Positions 42,022 through 50,738 of a stretch of DNA of 59,058 nucleotides are shown one piece after another. Origin of the DNA: an uncultured Dorea sp. (GTDB lineage Bacteria > Bacillota_A > Clostridia > Lachnospirales > Lachnospiraceae); assembly GCA_910579015.1 (NCBI GenBank), contig CAJTRO010000021.1:297-59354 (forward strand). The letters run 5' to 3'. Made by a program: the position numbers and the translations under genes. How positions within the stretch are numbered: the stretch's first letter is position 1; the number at the start of each line of letters is the position of its first letter. Below the pieces are notes generated by a model. That model searched no databases. It was not told the origin of the DNA and saw only the letters and a list, made by a program, of their open reading frames with translations.

Positions 42022-43141
42022 AATTTAAAATTCTCTGAATGGTCGTATGGATCAGCTTCTCCAGATCCGTAAGCCTCCACTCTGGCAAATTGTATTTTGC
42101 ATGTCTTTCAAACCGGAAGTCCGATAATCTAATGAGATTCTTCCTGGTCTCTGTATCCAGGCACATCGCCGCAGTCTTAATCCAGTCGTCTCCAATGCGC
42201 GGGCCCTTCCTCCTCAAATACTCACCGCCATATTCAAACTCGCCTTCTTCCGCGTATGGAAGAAGTGAAATATTGTGGTCAAATAATGGCGCCATCCCGA
42301 CAATCTCCTGCGTTCTGTTATCCACAATAAACCCGAAATTATTCTTATGCCTGTCCTCATTCAGGATCACGGCATCTATCACAAACATCCGTTTCACTCT
42401 GTCTTCCAGTCCGAATTCCCGCATTTTACGCAGTACATCTTTAAGTGTAGAACTTCTGGAATCAATCGCCGCATAAGGAAGATACCCATAATCCTCGGAT
42501 GTAAATAAATCACACACTGAACAGATTCTTCGATTATGCGTCCTCAGACCATAGGCCACGAATTCGTCCGTAAAAGCTTTCACCAGCTGGCTTGCATAAA
42601 ACTCCGAATAAGGTTCAAGGCCGGCATTTCTTGCACCTGAACTGCCCCTCTTCAGCATTCTGATCCGCTCTCCTTCACGAATCCAGCATTTGGCAAATGA
42701 ACCGTCCGTACCATACTCCGGAGAGGTAGTACTCAGCTGTCTGCCGTGCAAACCGCCTTCAAATGCTGTCCTGGCAATTACTTCATTAAACGGATGTGTA
42801 TATAATGACACATTTTTCCAGGACAACCCGCTGTCTATCCGCTTCACCCAAAAGGTATCCACCAGAGACAATGCATGGGAAATATCTAAAAATCCCTGTA
42901 AGGTATCACATCCGCTCAGGCGCAGTAACTCTTCTATATTCTCTCTTTGCTTTGGCGCCCGTCTGTTTATGATAAAACTGTCCAAATTACCAAACCATTC
43001 TGGCAGCTTGACAAACTGCTTTATGATCGTTATATCATCGTATAAAGTATCTACCTCAAATTCTGCAATCTCTACATCCTTATTAAGCAGAACATATCTT
43101 ATCGTTCGTTCTCCTGTAAGATCAATCTCTTTACCGGACAT
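42011..43141 (-). CDS. Orphan HipA-like kinase
   Basis: This 376-residue protein has a HipA-type kinase domain. The ATP-contacting Lys is in RMLKRGSSG (Lys164). The catalytic loop is LNEDRHKNNFG (Asp263) and the metal-binding Asp288 lies in PLFDHN. The N-terminal 100 residues differ from the Escherichia coli HipA N-domain. No hipB-like helix-turn-helix gene is adjacent. HipA kinases phosphorylate glutamyl-tRNA synthetase or other targets and cause growth arrest. The start at 43141 follows AAGGGGG by eight bases. It has its own promoter and terminator, so it is a single-gene unit. Target and toxicity are unknown. Confidence 0.8.
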   Translation of the reverse strand: MSGKEIDLTGERTIRYVLLNKDVEIAEFEVDTLYDDITIIKQFVKLPEWFGNLDSFIINRRAPKQRENIEELLRLSGCDTLQGFLDISHALSLVDTFWVKRIDSGLSWKNVSLYTHPFNEVIARTAFEGGLHGRQLSTTSPEYGTDGSFAKCWIREGERIRMLKRGSSGARNAGLEPYSEFYASQLVKAFTDEFVAYGLRTHNRRICSVCDLFTSEDYGYLPYAAIDSRSSTLKDVLRKMREFGLEDRVKRMFVIDAVILNEDRHKNNFGFIVDNRTQEIVGMAPLFDHNISLLPYAEEGEFEYGGEYLRRKGPRIGDDWIKTAAMCLDTETRKNLIRLSDFRFERHAKYNLPEWRLTDLEKLIHTTIQRILNFPD

Positions 43142-43215
43142 CTCTCCATCCCCCTTCTGCATACGCCTCTTGCCAGGGCCCTGCCTCCGTCAGCGCTCAC
43201 ATCTGATATACTGTA

Positions 43216-43244
43216 AGTATAACAGTTTCATCTCCAAAAGACAA
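43216..43244 (-). promoter_or_regulatory. Sigma-A promoter of the HipA-like gene
   Basis: TTGTCT (43239-43244) and TATACT (43216-43221) with a 17-base spacer lie about 75 bases before the start. No palindromic operator, as used by HipB, is obvious beside it. Confidence 0.6.
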
Positions 43245-43275
43245 TGCAAAAAAGACATCCGAAAGTTACTTTTTC

Positions 43276-43304
43276 TTGACACCGCAAAATTTGTATTCTA
43301 TGAT
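43276..43304 (+). promoter_or_regulatory. Sigma-A promoter of lrgAB
   Basis: TTGACA (43276-43281) and TATGAT (43299-43304) lie 17 bases apart, 54 bases before the lrgA start. Confidence 0.75.
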
Positions 43305-43357
43305 GTACAGGTATTCTGAGATTTTAACAAAAAAGCACAGTTAGGAGCTGACATATT

Positions 43358-43738
43358 ATGCTGTATTTAAGACAGTTCTGTATCATCCTGTTTGTCTCAT
43401 TCCTGGGCGAACTGCTGTATGTGATAATTCCTCTTCCAATCCCCGCAAGCGTCTACGGTCTGGTCCTCATGCTCGCCGCCTTGTGTACGGGGATCATCCG
43501 GTTAAACCAGGTTAAAGAAACCGCCGGCTTCCTGATCGAGATCATGCCGGTGATGTTCATCCCTGCCGCGGCGGGGCTCCTTAACTCCTGGTCTTTACTA
43601 CGGCCAGTCTGGCTTCCCTTTATTGTGATCACGCTCGTTTCTACTGTCATAGTAATGGGGGTAACGGGACAGATAACACAGAGAATGATTCAAAAAGATA
43701 TGAAGAATGGAGAAAAAGATGAAAGAATTTCTGGTTGA
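43358..43738 (+). CDS. lrgA: LrgA/CidA-family holin-like protein
   Basis: This 126-residue membrane protein has four helices and the family signature YVIIPLPIPASVYGLVLM near residue 22-39. LrgA/CidA proteins act with LrgB/CidB and are linked to cell lysis control and, in several bacteria, to pyruvate uptake. The sequence cannot separate these roles. TTAGGAG is eight or so bases before the ATG and a consensus promoter is 54 bases upstream. It overlaps lrgB by 20 bases. No LytTR- or LysR-type regulator, the usual controllers, is adjacent. Confidence 0.9.
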   Translation: MLYLRQFCIILFVSFLGELLYVIIPLPIPASVYGLVLMLAALCTGIIRLNQVKETAGFLIEIMPVMFIPAAAGLLNSWSLLRPVWLPFIVITLVSTVIVMGVTGQITQRMIQKDMKNGEKDERISG

Positions 43739-44411
43739 TTCCGCATTTTTCGGAGCTGTATTAAGCCTTGCGGCCTATGAAGCAGGAGTACTGATCAAGA
43801 AAAGATTCCGGCTTGCCCTCTTTAATCCCCTTCTGATCGCAACAATAGCGGTCATAGCGGTACTGGCAATCCTGAAAGTAGAATACAGACACTATAATGA
43901 GAGCGCCAAATATATAAGCTATCTGCTGACTCCTGCCACCGTCTGTCTGGCAGTTCCCCTCTACCAGCAGATAGAACTGCTCAAGAAGAATCTGAAGGCT
44001 GTAATCGGAGGGATCACCGCCGGCGTGCTGGCAAGCCTTCTTAGTATCTTCCTGCTGGCAAGATTATTTTCTCTGAGCCACGAACAGTATGTAACCTTAC
44101 TGCCCAAATCCATCACCACAGCGATCGGAATGGGCATCTCAGAAGAGTTGGGCGGGATCCAGACCATAACCGTCGCCGTCATTATCATCACAGGGATCTT
44201 CGGAAATGTTACGGCGGAATTTATCTGTAGATTCTTCCGGATCCATAACCCAGTTGCCAGAGGGCTTGCGATCGGGACAGCTTCCCATGCCATCGGCACG
44301 GCAAAAGCTATGGAGATGGGCGAAATTGAAGGCGCCATGAGCAGTCTTGCCATAGCCGTGGCAGGTCTTCTGACTGTTCTTGGAGCCTCCGTTTTTGCCG
44401 TATTGATATAA
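43719..44411 (+). CDS. lrgB: LrgB-family membrane protein
   Basis: This 230-residue protein has seven or so helices and matches LrgB/YohK/CidB. Features are LLPKSITTAIGMGISEELGG near residue 131-150 and GLAIGTASHAIGTAKAMEMG near 185-204, both conserved in the family. The start is ATG 43719, six bases after GGAG and inside the lrgA coding end; an ATG four codons upstream lacks a ribosome site. It forms a pair with lrgA. Confidence 0.92.
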   Translation: MKEFLVDSAFFGAVLSLAAYEAGVLIKKRFRLALFNPLLIATIAVIAVLAILKVEYRHYNESAKYISYLLTPATVCLAVPLYQQIELLKKNLKAVIGGITAGVLASLLSIFLLARLFSLSHEQYVTLLPKSITTAIGMGISEELGGIQTITVAVIIITGIFGNVTAEFICRFFRIHNPVARGLAIGTASHAIGTAKAMEMGEIEGAMSSLAIAVAGLLTVLGASVFAVLI

Positions 44412-44424
44412 AAAGATTAACTAT

Positions 44425-46029
44425 TTACACAACCGCTTCAATGAGTATCTTGTCCCGCAGTCTGATTTCATAGACGCCGGCCTGCTTCTTACGATTGAAA
44501 TTAAAACTGAGCATATAGCCTGTACGCAGGCCATAATCATCCAGATATCCCTCCAGTTGAAGCTCGCCTCGGGAATTGTACTCATTTCCCCGCCACACCT
44601 TAGTCTCAATCACAAACTGCTCGCCCCGGTAGTCCACTATGATATCCGTCCTTCCAAGGCTCCGAGTGCGTGCCTCCACATAGTAATTCCCTGTTCCATT
44701 GATGATCGGGCGCAGATACAATAGAAAATACCTTCTCCCTTCTTCCTCCAGAAATGTCTCCCCGCAGTTTCCATACAGTTCATGAAAATGCTGAACAAAC
44801 TTTTCCAGTACCCTGCGCATATCCAGATGTCCGTCCCTTACAAACAGGTTCCTGTCCTGAAGAGATGCCTTATATATATCGGATTCATCCATTTCATCAA
44901 GAGAGAGAAAATAATTGTACAGAAGTGTGTCAAAAATGCGGTTTGCAGGAATCACGCGTCCTTCCTCATTTCGAACAAATCCAAACATAAGCGCAAGGTT
45001 CACCATCTGATTCGCCGGATTATAAGTAATCGTCTTTCCAAAGAAAAGAAGCTCTTTGAGCATCCGTTCAAGTCTGGGATAATCCACCAGCTTACTGGTC
45101 AGTGATTCAAACAATGTATTATTATCCAGAAGAAGCAGACGCACCGTCTCCAGAAACCCGTCCTTCGTCCACGCCCTCTTACAGTCAGACGCATCCCCGC
45201 TGCCGGCCTTTTCATCCATCATCTTACACAAGCGTGATACCAGATACGGGTAACCATGAGTATAATCATAAAGGAATACCGCCATCTCATCCGTATCCAT
45301 TCCTGTCCTGTAATCCGCTTCATATGCATTCAACATCTCCCTTATCCCATCTCTGGACAGTTCCATATCTACATCAAAATCTGCCGCTATATTCCATGGA
45401 CTGTTTGTTTTATGTTCCTCATCCGGGCGAAGCTTCCTCCTCAGATTCTTAATATCATATACCCCGGCAAGGATCACCGACTGAAATGCATACGTACCTT
45501 TCGTCTCTCTTTCAAGATAACAGCTTCGCAATTGCGCAAGGAAATCCAGAAACACCTGATTGTTTGACGCATTATCCACCTCGTCAATGATAAGAACAAC
45601 CGGTCTCGTACTGATCTCACAGACCTCGGTCAAATACTCAAACAAATCTATAAGATCAAAATCTTCATCCTTTTTTCCAGAGACTTCCTTCATACGCTCC
45701 ATAAGTCCGGCCGTCTTTTGCGTTCCTGCTTCCCGTCGTCTCAACTCTCTTAAAAAAACTCTTAAAAATGCCTGAGAAAATACGCTCTCATTCCGGAAAG
45801 ATGCGCTTCCAAGCAATTGGAAATCAAGTCTGACCACAAGATATTCCTCTTTCAGGGCCTCATCCAGCAACGCCAGCGTAGTCGTTTTCCCATACTGCCT
45901 TGCACGATTTATCGTAAAATACGCCCCCGCATCAACCATCCGCTGTATCTGCGCGATACGCTCTGTGAGGTCTGTCATATAGTGTTTTGCAGGTATGCAC
46001 GGTCCTGTCACATTAAATATCTTAGCCAT
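44425..46029 (-). CDS. AAA ATPase with C-terminal PD-(D/E)XK nuclease-like domain
   Basis: This 534-residue protein has an ATPase domain (about 1-270) with a Walker A-like NRARQYGKTTTL (41-52) and Walker B VVLIIDEVDNA (Asp149, Glu150). A helical middle follows. The C-terminal domain shows a PD-(D/E)XK pattern: Asp462 in GRTDIIVDY, Glu475 and Lys477 in FVIETKVW, then Gln in ELQLEGY. The family is abundant, often in many copies, in Clostridia and Bacteroides, and its function is not established; defence or mobile-element ties are suspected. GGGAGG lies before the ATG and the DUF2164 gene is 13 bases upstream. Confidence 0.85.
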   Translation of the reverse strand: MAKIFNVTGPCIPAKHYMTDLTERIAQIQRMVDAGAYFTINRARQYGKTTTLALLDEALKEEYLVVRLDFQLLGSASFRNESVFSQAFLRVFLRELRRREAGTQKTAGLMERMKEVSGKKDEDFDLIDLFEYLTEVCEISTRPVVLIIDEVDNASNNQVFLDFLAQLRSCYLERETKGTYAFQSVILAGVYDIKNLRRKLRPDEEHKTNSPWNIAADFDVDMELSRDGIREMLNAYEADYRTGMDTDEMAVFLYDYTHGYPYLVSRLCKMMDEKAGSGDASDCKRAWTKDGFLETVRLLLLDNNTLFESLTSKLVDYPRLERMLKELLFFGKTITYNPANQMVNLALMFGFVRNEEGRVIPANRIFDTLLYNYFLSLDEMDESDIYKASLQDRNLFVRDGHLDMRRVLEKFVQHFHELYGNCGETFLEEEGRRYFLLYLRPIINGTGNYYVEARTRSLGRTDIIVDYRGEQFVIETKVWRGNEYNSRGELQLEGYLDDYGLRTGYMLSFNFNRKKQAGVYEIRLRDKILIEAVV

Positions 46030-46042
46030 GATCCTCCCTCTT

Positions 46043-46306
46043 TCAATTATCTTCCTTATATAAAGTATAATAATCAGAATCCATATTATCCATCATCTGG
46101 CCAAACCATCTCTTTGCATCATCTAACGCCTTATTATAGATAATAGGCGCCATATTCTGCTCGAACAGCTCCAGAATCTGCATCTGTTCGATCATCCCGA
46201 TCTCTTCTCCCCGGACGTCCAGATAGAAGGCTTTGATCTCTTCATTCAGCTTCTCTTTCTGTGCATCCGACAGTTTTATCTGTGATAAAGGCTGTCTCTT
46301 TCTCAT
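46043..46306 (-). CDS. DUF2164 family protein
   Basis: This 87-residue protein matches DUF2164: IKLSDAQKEKLNEEIKAFY near the start, RGEEIGMIEQM, then APIIYNKALDDAKRWF. The family has no known function. I start it at ATG 46306, nine bases after AAGGGGG, rather than ten codons upstream. It lies 61 bases after the GH5 gene and 13 bases before the AAA/nuclease gene, and may be co-transcribed with both. Confidence 0.85.
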   Translation of the reverse strand: MRKRQPLSQIKLSDAQKEKLNEEIKAFYLDVRGEEIGMIEQMQILELFEQNMAPIIYNKALDDAKRWFGQMMDNMDSDYYTLYKEDN

Positions 46307-46367
46307 AACTGCCGCCCCCTTAAGCTTTCTTCTCATCTTTCATCCATTTCCGGATGATCCCCACCGT

Positions 46368-47843
46368 CTATTGAATTGCCAATCCAGGCTCTCCGCTGAT
46401 AATGAACCCCACATCTTCTGCCGAACCGCCTGCATCAAGCTTACCATTATAATCAACAGATGATATACGAAGGACGCCTCCATCCACAGCATATTGCCCG
46501 TTCCAGCTGTCCGACAGGGCAATATCACCGTCAAATTCCAGCTCTGTTGTCCAGCTCTTAAATGGCTGTCCGGAAATGTTCTTCACCGTAAGCGTATACT
46601 GATAGAAAGTCCGGCCGTCCGCTTCCCAGCTGTTGGCAAGTACGGCCGTCACCTCTGTCTCTTTGCTCTTTATAACCTTGCTCTGTCCATTCTCTGCCGT
46701 CTCGCCGCCGGCGCTTTCATCGCCGTCACTCGAAGCTTCGCCGTCCGCATCCCGTTTCTTGCCGTCCGCGCTCTTTCCTTCTGTCAGCATCCCATAAAGC
46801 CACCTTCCGGAGTCACTCAGGTCTTCCTCCGTAAATCCAGAGACCTTATCCACCGAACTTCGAAAAACAGCAGAGGTCTCCTCCTTGTTGGAAAGGTTCC
46901 ACGCCGCACAGCTTACCTTGTACTCGTCCATCACCTGCATCCAGGCATCGGCCTGCGCCTCATCAATCCCTCCGTTACCGCTGGCGTCGCAGATCCCGTA
47001 TTCCGTCACGAATACCGGAATGCCTGCATCTATGGCGGCAGTCATCGTATTTCGTAAGGAATCCGTATGTGTCGCCGCATAAAAATGCAAGGTGTACATG
47101 ATATTATCAAAGCCCTCAAGCGGATCTGCCGCCGCCTCGTTCACATACTGGGACCAGTTGGGCGTCCCCACAATGATCACCGCATCCGCATCATTGGCAC
47201 GGATAACCGGGATGACCTCGTTTGCATAGGACTTGATCTCAGCCCACGAAGTCCCGCCGTTCGGCTCGTTACAGATCTCGTAGAGTACATTGTCACAGCC
47301 GGCAAATTCCTTCGTCATCTCGTCAAAAAACGCAAGCGCCTCTGCCTTATGAAGGTTCGGATCATTGTCAGACAGGATATGCCAGTCCACGATCACATAC
47401 ATGTCCTGTCTGGCCGCGTATTCCACACCGCGCCGGATCAGCTCCTTTAACTCTTCCTTATTGCCGTCCGTGCAGTACCCGCCCGACTCCGCCGTATACA
47501 TGGCGAGACGAATCAGGCTGGCATTCCACTCCTTACGCAGTTCTCCAAACAACTCCTCGTTGACATACTGCGGAAACCACGCCAGGCCATGGGTACTGAT
47601 CCCCTTAAGCTGTACGGCCTCTCCCTTCTCGTCCACAAGCTGTGTACCACGGACCGACAGCCTGCCGTTGACGGAAGGCGCCGGGGTATCTGAATTTCGT
47701 TCCTCTTCCACCTGTTCCTTTTCAGACTTCTCTGCCTTCTCTTCCTTCTGCACATCTCCCGTCTGTCCGGGATCCTCCGGCTTCTGGCAGGCGGAAAAAC
47801 AGCATACGGCCGCTAAAAGGATACATAGAAACTTAACCTTCAT
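46368..47843 (-). CDS. GH5 glycanase lipoprotein with CBM2-like domain
   Basis: This 491-residue enzyme is lipid-anchored outside the cell: lipobox CFSAC with Cys19. A Glu/Lys-rich linker (about 25-55) leads to the GH5 barrel (about 60-350). The acid/base is Glu193 in ICNEPNGG and the nucleophile Glu281 in VTEYGICD; this arrangement is closest to the endoglucanase subfamily. A second Asp/Glu/Gly-rich linker (355-390) precedes a family 2-like carbohydrate-binding module (395-491) with aromatic residues in FKSWTTELEF and DSWNGQY. The start is coupled to the M42 gene, whose end contains its GAGGAG site. Cellulose or another beta-1,4-glucan is the likely target, but mannanase activity is possible. 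Confidence 0.9.
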   Translation of the reverse strand: MKVKFLCILLAAVCCFSACQKPEDPGQTGDVQKEEKAEKSEKEQVEEERNSDTPAPSVNGRLSVRGTQLVDEKGEAVQLKGISTHGLAWFPQYVNEELFGELRKEWNASLIRLAMYTAESGGYCTDGNKEELKELIRRGVEYAARQDMYVIVDWHILSDNDPNLHKAEALAFFDEMTKEFAGCDNVLYEICNEPNGGTSWAEIKSYANEVIPVIRANDADAVIIVGTPNWSQYVNEAAADPLEGFDNIMYTLHFYAATHTDSLRNTMTAAIDAGIPVFVTEYGICDASGNGGIDEAQADAWMQVMDEYKVSCAAWNLSNKEETSAVFRSSVDKVSGFTEEDLSDSGRWLYGMLTEGKSADGKKRDADGEASSDGDESAGGETAENGQSKVIKSKETEVTAVLANSWEADGRTFYQYTLTVKNISGQPFKSWTTELEFDGDIALSDSWNGQYAVDGGVLRISSVDYNGKLDAGGSAEDVGFIISGEPGLAIQ

Positions 47844-47848
47844 CTATA

Positions 47849-48865
47849 TTACTCCTCGTAACTGCACAAGAATTCTGCGATCAGTTCTATACAATTCTCC
47901 ACGTCCTTCATGTCAGCCACTTCTGCCGGAGTGTGCATATACCGCAAAGGAATGGATACAAGAACCATCGGAACACCCTGTCCGGAGAAATGTATCTCAT
48001 CTCCGTCTGTATAGGTAAGCGCGCCGGCCGCTTCTATCTGGACCGGAATCTCCCTGTTATCAGCGCAGGTCTTCATCCTGTCGTTCAGCTTCTTCGTGAC
48101 GATCGGACCATTACAAAGAACAGGCCCGCCTCCAAGCTTCACGACTCCGGCCTCTGCCGTCTCCTTATCGCCGTAGTCACTGCAATAGGTTACGTCTGTC
48201 ACAACTGCCAGGTCCGGCCTTATGCGCGAAGCACACCAGTAAGCGCCGTTTTTGGTCGTCTCTTCTCCCACCGTGGACGCGGCATACACGCCTGCCTTAC
48301 ACCCCTTTTCCTTCGCGCGCCTGAGCGCTTCCATAATAATGAAGACGCCCAGCCTGTCATCCAGCGCCCGGGCGGTAAACCGATCGTTCATCATCTTACG
48401 GATATGGGTGTCCAGCACCACCGCGTCTCCAAGCGACACCTGCGTAAGCGCCTCTTCCTTCGTCGACGCTCCGATATCTATCAGGAAATGCTTTGCCTTA
48501 AGCTCTTTATTATCGAATGTCTCCCGTCTCGCCTCGACAACTCCATAGACCAGCTTATCCCCGGCACATATCTTTACCTGCTGTCCCGGGTAGGTGAAAG
48601 GAATGATCCCTCCCCTGCTCACTACCTGAAGACGGCCGTTCTCCGTCACATTCGAAACAACCGCGCCAATCTCATCCGCGTGCGCGGACAGCATGATCTT
48701 CCTGCCGCTCCCCGGATTCAACACGCATACCACGTCCCCGATCTCATCCTCACGTATCTCTTGCGCATAATCTTTCATATATGCCTTTACAACCTCCTGC
48801 ACCGGCTCCTCACAGCCGGATACAGAAACCCCGCTCAACAGATCTTCCAAAAAGCGCTCATTCAT
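47849..48865 (-). CDS. M42 family metallo-aminopeptidase
   Basis: This 338-residue protein belongs to peptidase family M42 (TET/YsdC/FrvX group), which trims short peptides in the cytoplasm and assembles into hollow dodecamers. Metal ligands are His62 and Asp64 in LSAHADEIG, the Asp in ARALDDRLG (Asp169), Glu201/202 in TVGEETT, and the final His in RYMHTPAE. M42 proteins were once misnamed endoglucanases; the activity is peptidase. The stop lies five bases before the GH5 start. Confidence 0.93.
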   Translation of the reverse strand: MNERFLEDLLSGVSVSGCEEPVQEVVKAYMKDYAQEIREDEIGDVVCVLNPGSGRKIMLSAHADEIGAVVSNVTENGRLQVVSRGGIIPFTYPGQQVKICAGDKLVYGVVEARRETFDNKELKAKHFLIDIGASTKEEALTQVSLGDAVVLDTHIRKMMNDRFTARALDDRLGVFIIMEALRRAKEKGCKAGVYAASTVGEETTKNGAYWCASRIRPDLAVVTDVTYCSDYGDKETAEAGVVKLGGGPVLCNGPIVTKKLNDRMKTCADNREIPVQIEAAGALTYTDGDEIHFSGQGVPMVLVSIPLRYMHTPAEVADMKDVENCIELIAEFLCSYEE

Positions 48866-48914
48866 ATCTTTCCACCTGTTACTGTTTCCCTTAAAAACAG
48901 CATCCCTTCTGTTA

Positions 48915-49910
48915 TTATTCTTCTACCCTGCCTACGCTGTCTCTGACGATCAGCTCCGTAGATACAGAGACCTGTATATTGATCCTTCTCTCCTGCTGGA
49001 TCAGCTCTGCTAACATCTGCACAGCCCTGCGCCCCATAAAATTCATATGGACATGCACTGTCGTAAGGGGCGGCGTAAGATACTTTGCCATGGAAATATC
49101 ATTAAAGCCCACCACGCTGATATCTCGGGGGATCAAAAGCCCGCATTCCTGGATCGCACGATAGCATCCCACCGCAAGAGAATCATTTGCCGCAAATACG
49201 GCTGTGGGACGCTGTTCTTCCTCCAGAAGCTCCTTCATAAGCCGGTATCCGTGGCGCGGGGTATATCCGCCAATCTTAATACAGGATTCGCACAGCGCCC
49301 CTCTCTCCTTAAGGAAGCTCTGATACATAGTAAGCCTCGAATCCGTGATCTCCTCTCCGTCTGAATCCAGATCGCGCCCCCCTATGAAGCCGATCCGCCG
49401 GTGTCCCTGCCCCCACAGGTACTCCATCACCTGGATCACGGACTGCCTGATATCCGTCAAGATGGAATCCCCGGTACTGCGGTTTCCGGACGCGTCTACA
49501 TAGATGTGCGGCTTCTGCATCCCGTCGATCTTCAAAACGGTCGTCTTGCTGAACGTCCCCAGACAGATGATCCCGTCCACTGCGGCGAACCGCTCTATAT
49601 TATCCTCAATACTCAGAGGAACCCTTTTGAAACCATTCTCCTCTATCTCTTTTTCAATGGCAATCCGTACTGCCAGATAAAACGGATCTTCCAGTTCCTC
49701 CTCCGGCGAATAGGAACAGATAACGCCCAGCTTCAGCCTGCGTCTGCGCTTCTTCTTCTCCTTCATATGGTATTCGAGCTGTTCCGCCGCCTCGAATACC
49801 TTCTTCTTCGTCTCTTCCTGTACGTTCAGCGTCTCATCATAATTCAGCACTCTGGACACTGTTGCCACAGACACCCCCGCCAGTTCGGCAATATCTTTAA
49901 TCGTTGACAT
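48915..49910 (-). CDS. LacI-family transcriptional regulator
   Basis: This 331-residue regulator has the N-terminal helix-turn-helix MSTIKDIAELAGVSVATVSR with the hinge near 45-60, and a periplasmic-binding-type sugar domain. The effector domain includes HRRIGFIGGRD. The start is ATG 49910 with GGAG eight bases upstream; a 17-codon in-frame extension upstream has no ribosome site. It follows the beta-galactosidase/GH65/pgmB operon and probably represses it in the absence of the substrate, and may regulate itself through sites around its own promoter. Confidence 0.92.
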   Translation of the reverse strand: MSTIKDIAELAGVSVATVSRVLNYDETLNVQEETKKKVFEAAEQLEYHMKEKKKRRRRLKLGVICSYSPEEELEDPFYLAVRIAIEKEIEENGFKRVPLSIEDNIERFAAVDGIICLGTFSKTTVLKIDGMQKPHIYVDASGNRSTGDSILTDIRQSVIQVMEYLWGQGHRRIGFIGGRDLDSDGEEITDSRLTMYQSFLKERGALCESCIKIGGYTPRHGYRLMKELLEEEQRPTAVFAANDSLAVGCYRAIQECGLLIPRDISVVGFNDISMAKYLTPPLTTVHVHMNFMGRRAVQMLAELIQQERRINIQVSVSTELIVRDSVGRVEE

Positions 49911-49945
49911 TCTATACGCTCCATATAATATATAATTTATAACCG

Positions 49946-50025
49946 CCCTGCATATTTGCATATCCGCCGTATAATCACAGTAATTCTAACATATTTACTA
50001 CTGCTCCGCAATAGAATATGCAGGG
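49946..50025. promoter_or_regulatory. Long inverted repeat bracketing the LacI promoter
   Basis: CCCTGCATATT (49946-49956) and AATATGCAGGG (50015-50025) are exact 11-base complements. One arm lies just upstream of the -35 element and the other downstream of the expected start site. The downstream arm also runs into a GCATAT-TT-GCATAT direct repeat. The pattern would suit a pair of operators and auto-control; that is inference. Confidence 0.45.
49983..50011 (-). promoter_or_regulatory. Candidate sigma-A promoter of the LacI regulator
   Basis: TTGCGG (50006-50011) and TAGAAT (49983-49988) are 17 bases apart, 73 bases before the LacI start. Confidence 0.55.
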
Positions 50026-50054
50026 GTGTTATTTCTTATATATTAAATAGCCGT

Positions 50055-50693
50055 CTATTCTACTACCGTCCTAAGCTCCGAGAAGGAAGCCAGATTCCAC
50101 GTGGCAAGCCCGCAGGAAACCGCGTCTCCTACTGCGGCACACTCCATGCCTCCCGCTTTTGCGGCCTCAAGACCGGCTTTTGCGTCCTCCACCACAAGAC
50201 AGTCTTTGGGGTTCTCCTCAAGAAATTGCGCCGCCTTTACAAACACCTCCGGATCCGGTTTGGAGTGTGTGATGTTATTCCCGTCGGACACGGCGTCAAA
50301 ATAGTCTCCCAGTCCCAGCTGTCCCAGGATAAATCCCGCATTTTTGCTGGAAGAGCCTATGGCAAGCTTAAGCCCTTTTTCCCGCAGGGCAGAAAGCGTA
50401 TCCCTCACCTCGTCCGGCAGATCTTTTGGCGTCATGTTCTTTAGAAGCTCTTTATAGACCTCGTTCTTCTTTGTTGTGTATTGTATCTTCTCCTCCCCGC
50501 TCATTACACCGTCGAAACGTTCCAGTATAATCTCGAAGCTCTCCATACGGCTTACCCCGCGCAGGCGGTGATTGATGGTTTCATCAAAGTAGATCCCCAG
50601 CTCGTCCGCCACCTGCTTCCATGCCATATAGTGGTATTTGTCCGTATGGCAGATAACACCGTCCAGGTCAAAAATGACTGCCCGATATCTCAT
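50055..50693 (-). CDS. pgmB: Beta-phosphoglucomutase
   Basis: This 212-residue HAD enzyme converts beta-D-glucose 1-phosphate to glucose 6-phosphate. The nucleophile is Asp9 and the acid/base Asp11 in IFDLDGVICHT. The cap-domain signature is LRGVSRMES near residue 45, and the C-terminal loop VEDAKAGLEAAKAGG is typical. AAGGAGG lies seven bases before the ATG. The gene is 45 bases after the GH65 gene. The pair is the known route for inverting alpha-glucoside phosphorolysis, since the product is the beta anomer. Confidence 0.95.
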   Translation of the reverse strand: MRYRAVIFDLDGVICHTDKYHYMAWKQVADELGIYFDETINHRLRGVSRMESFEIILERFDGVMSGEEKIQYTTKKNEVYKELLKNMTPKDLPDEVRDTLSALREKGLKLAIGSSSKNAGFILGQLGLGDYFDAVSDGNNITHSKPDPEVFVKAAQFLEENPKDCLVVEDAKAGLEAAKAGGMECAAVGDAVSCGLATWNLASFSELRTVVE

Positions 50694-50738
50694 ACCGATC
50701 CCTCCTTATTTATTTTCTGCAAAATTATCTTATTATCT

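Noticed and set aside
48866..48914. Small hairpin AACAG/CTGTT followed by TTT after the LacI gene
   Set aside because: The stem is only five base pairs, too weak to call a terminator; M42 may be partly co-transcribed with LacI.
47933..48946. 337-codon open frame on the + strand
   Set aside because: Antisense to the M42 peptidase, whose metal ligands are intact.
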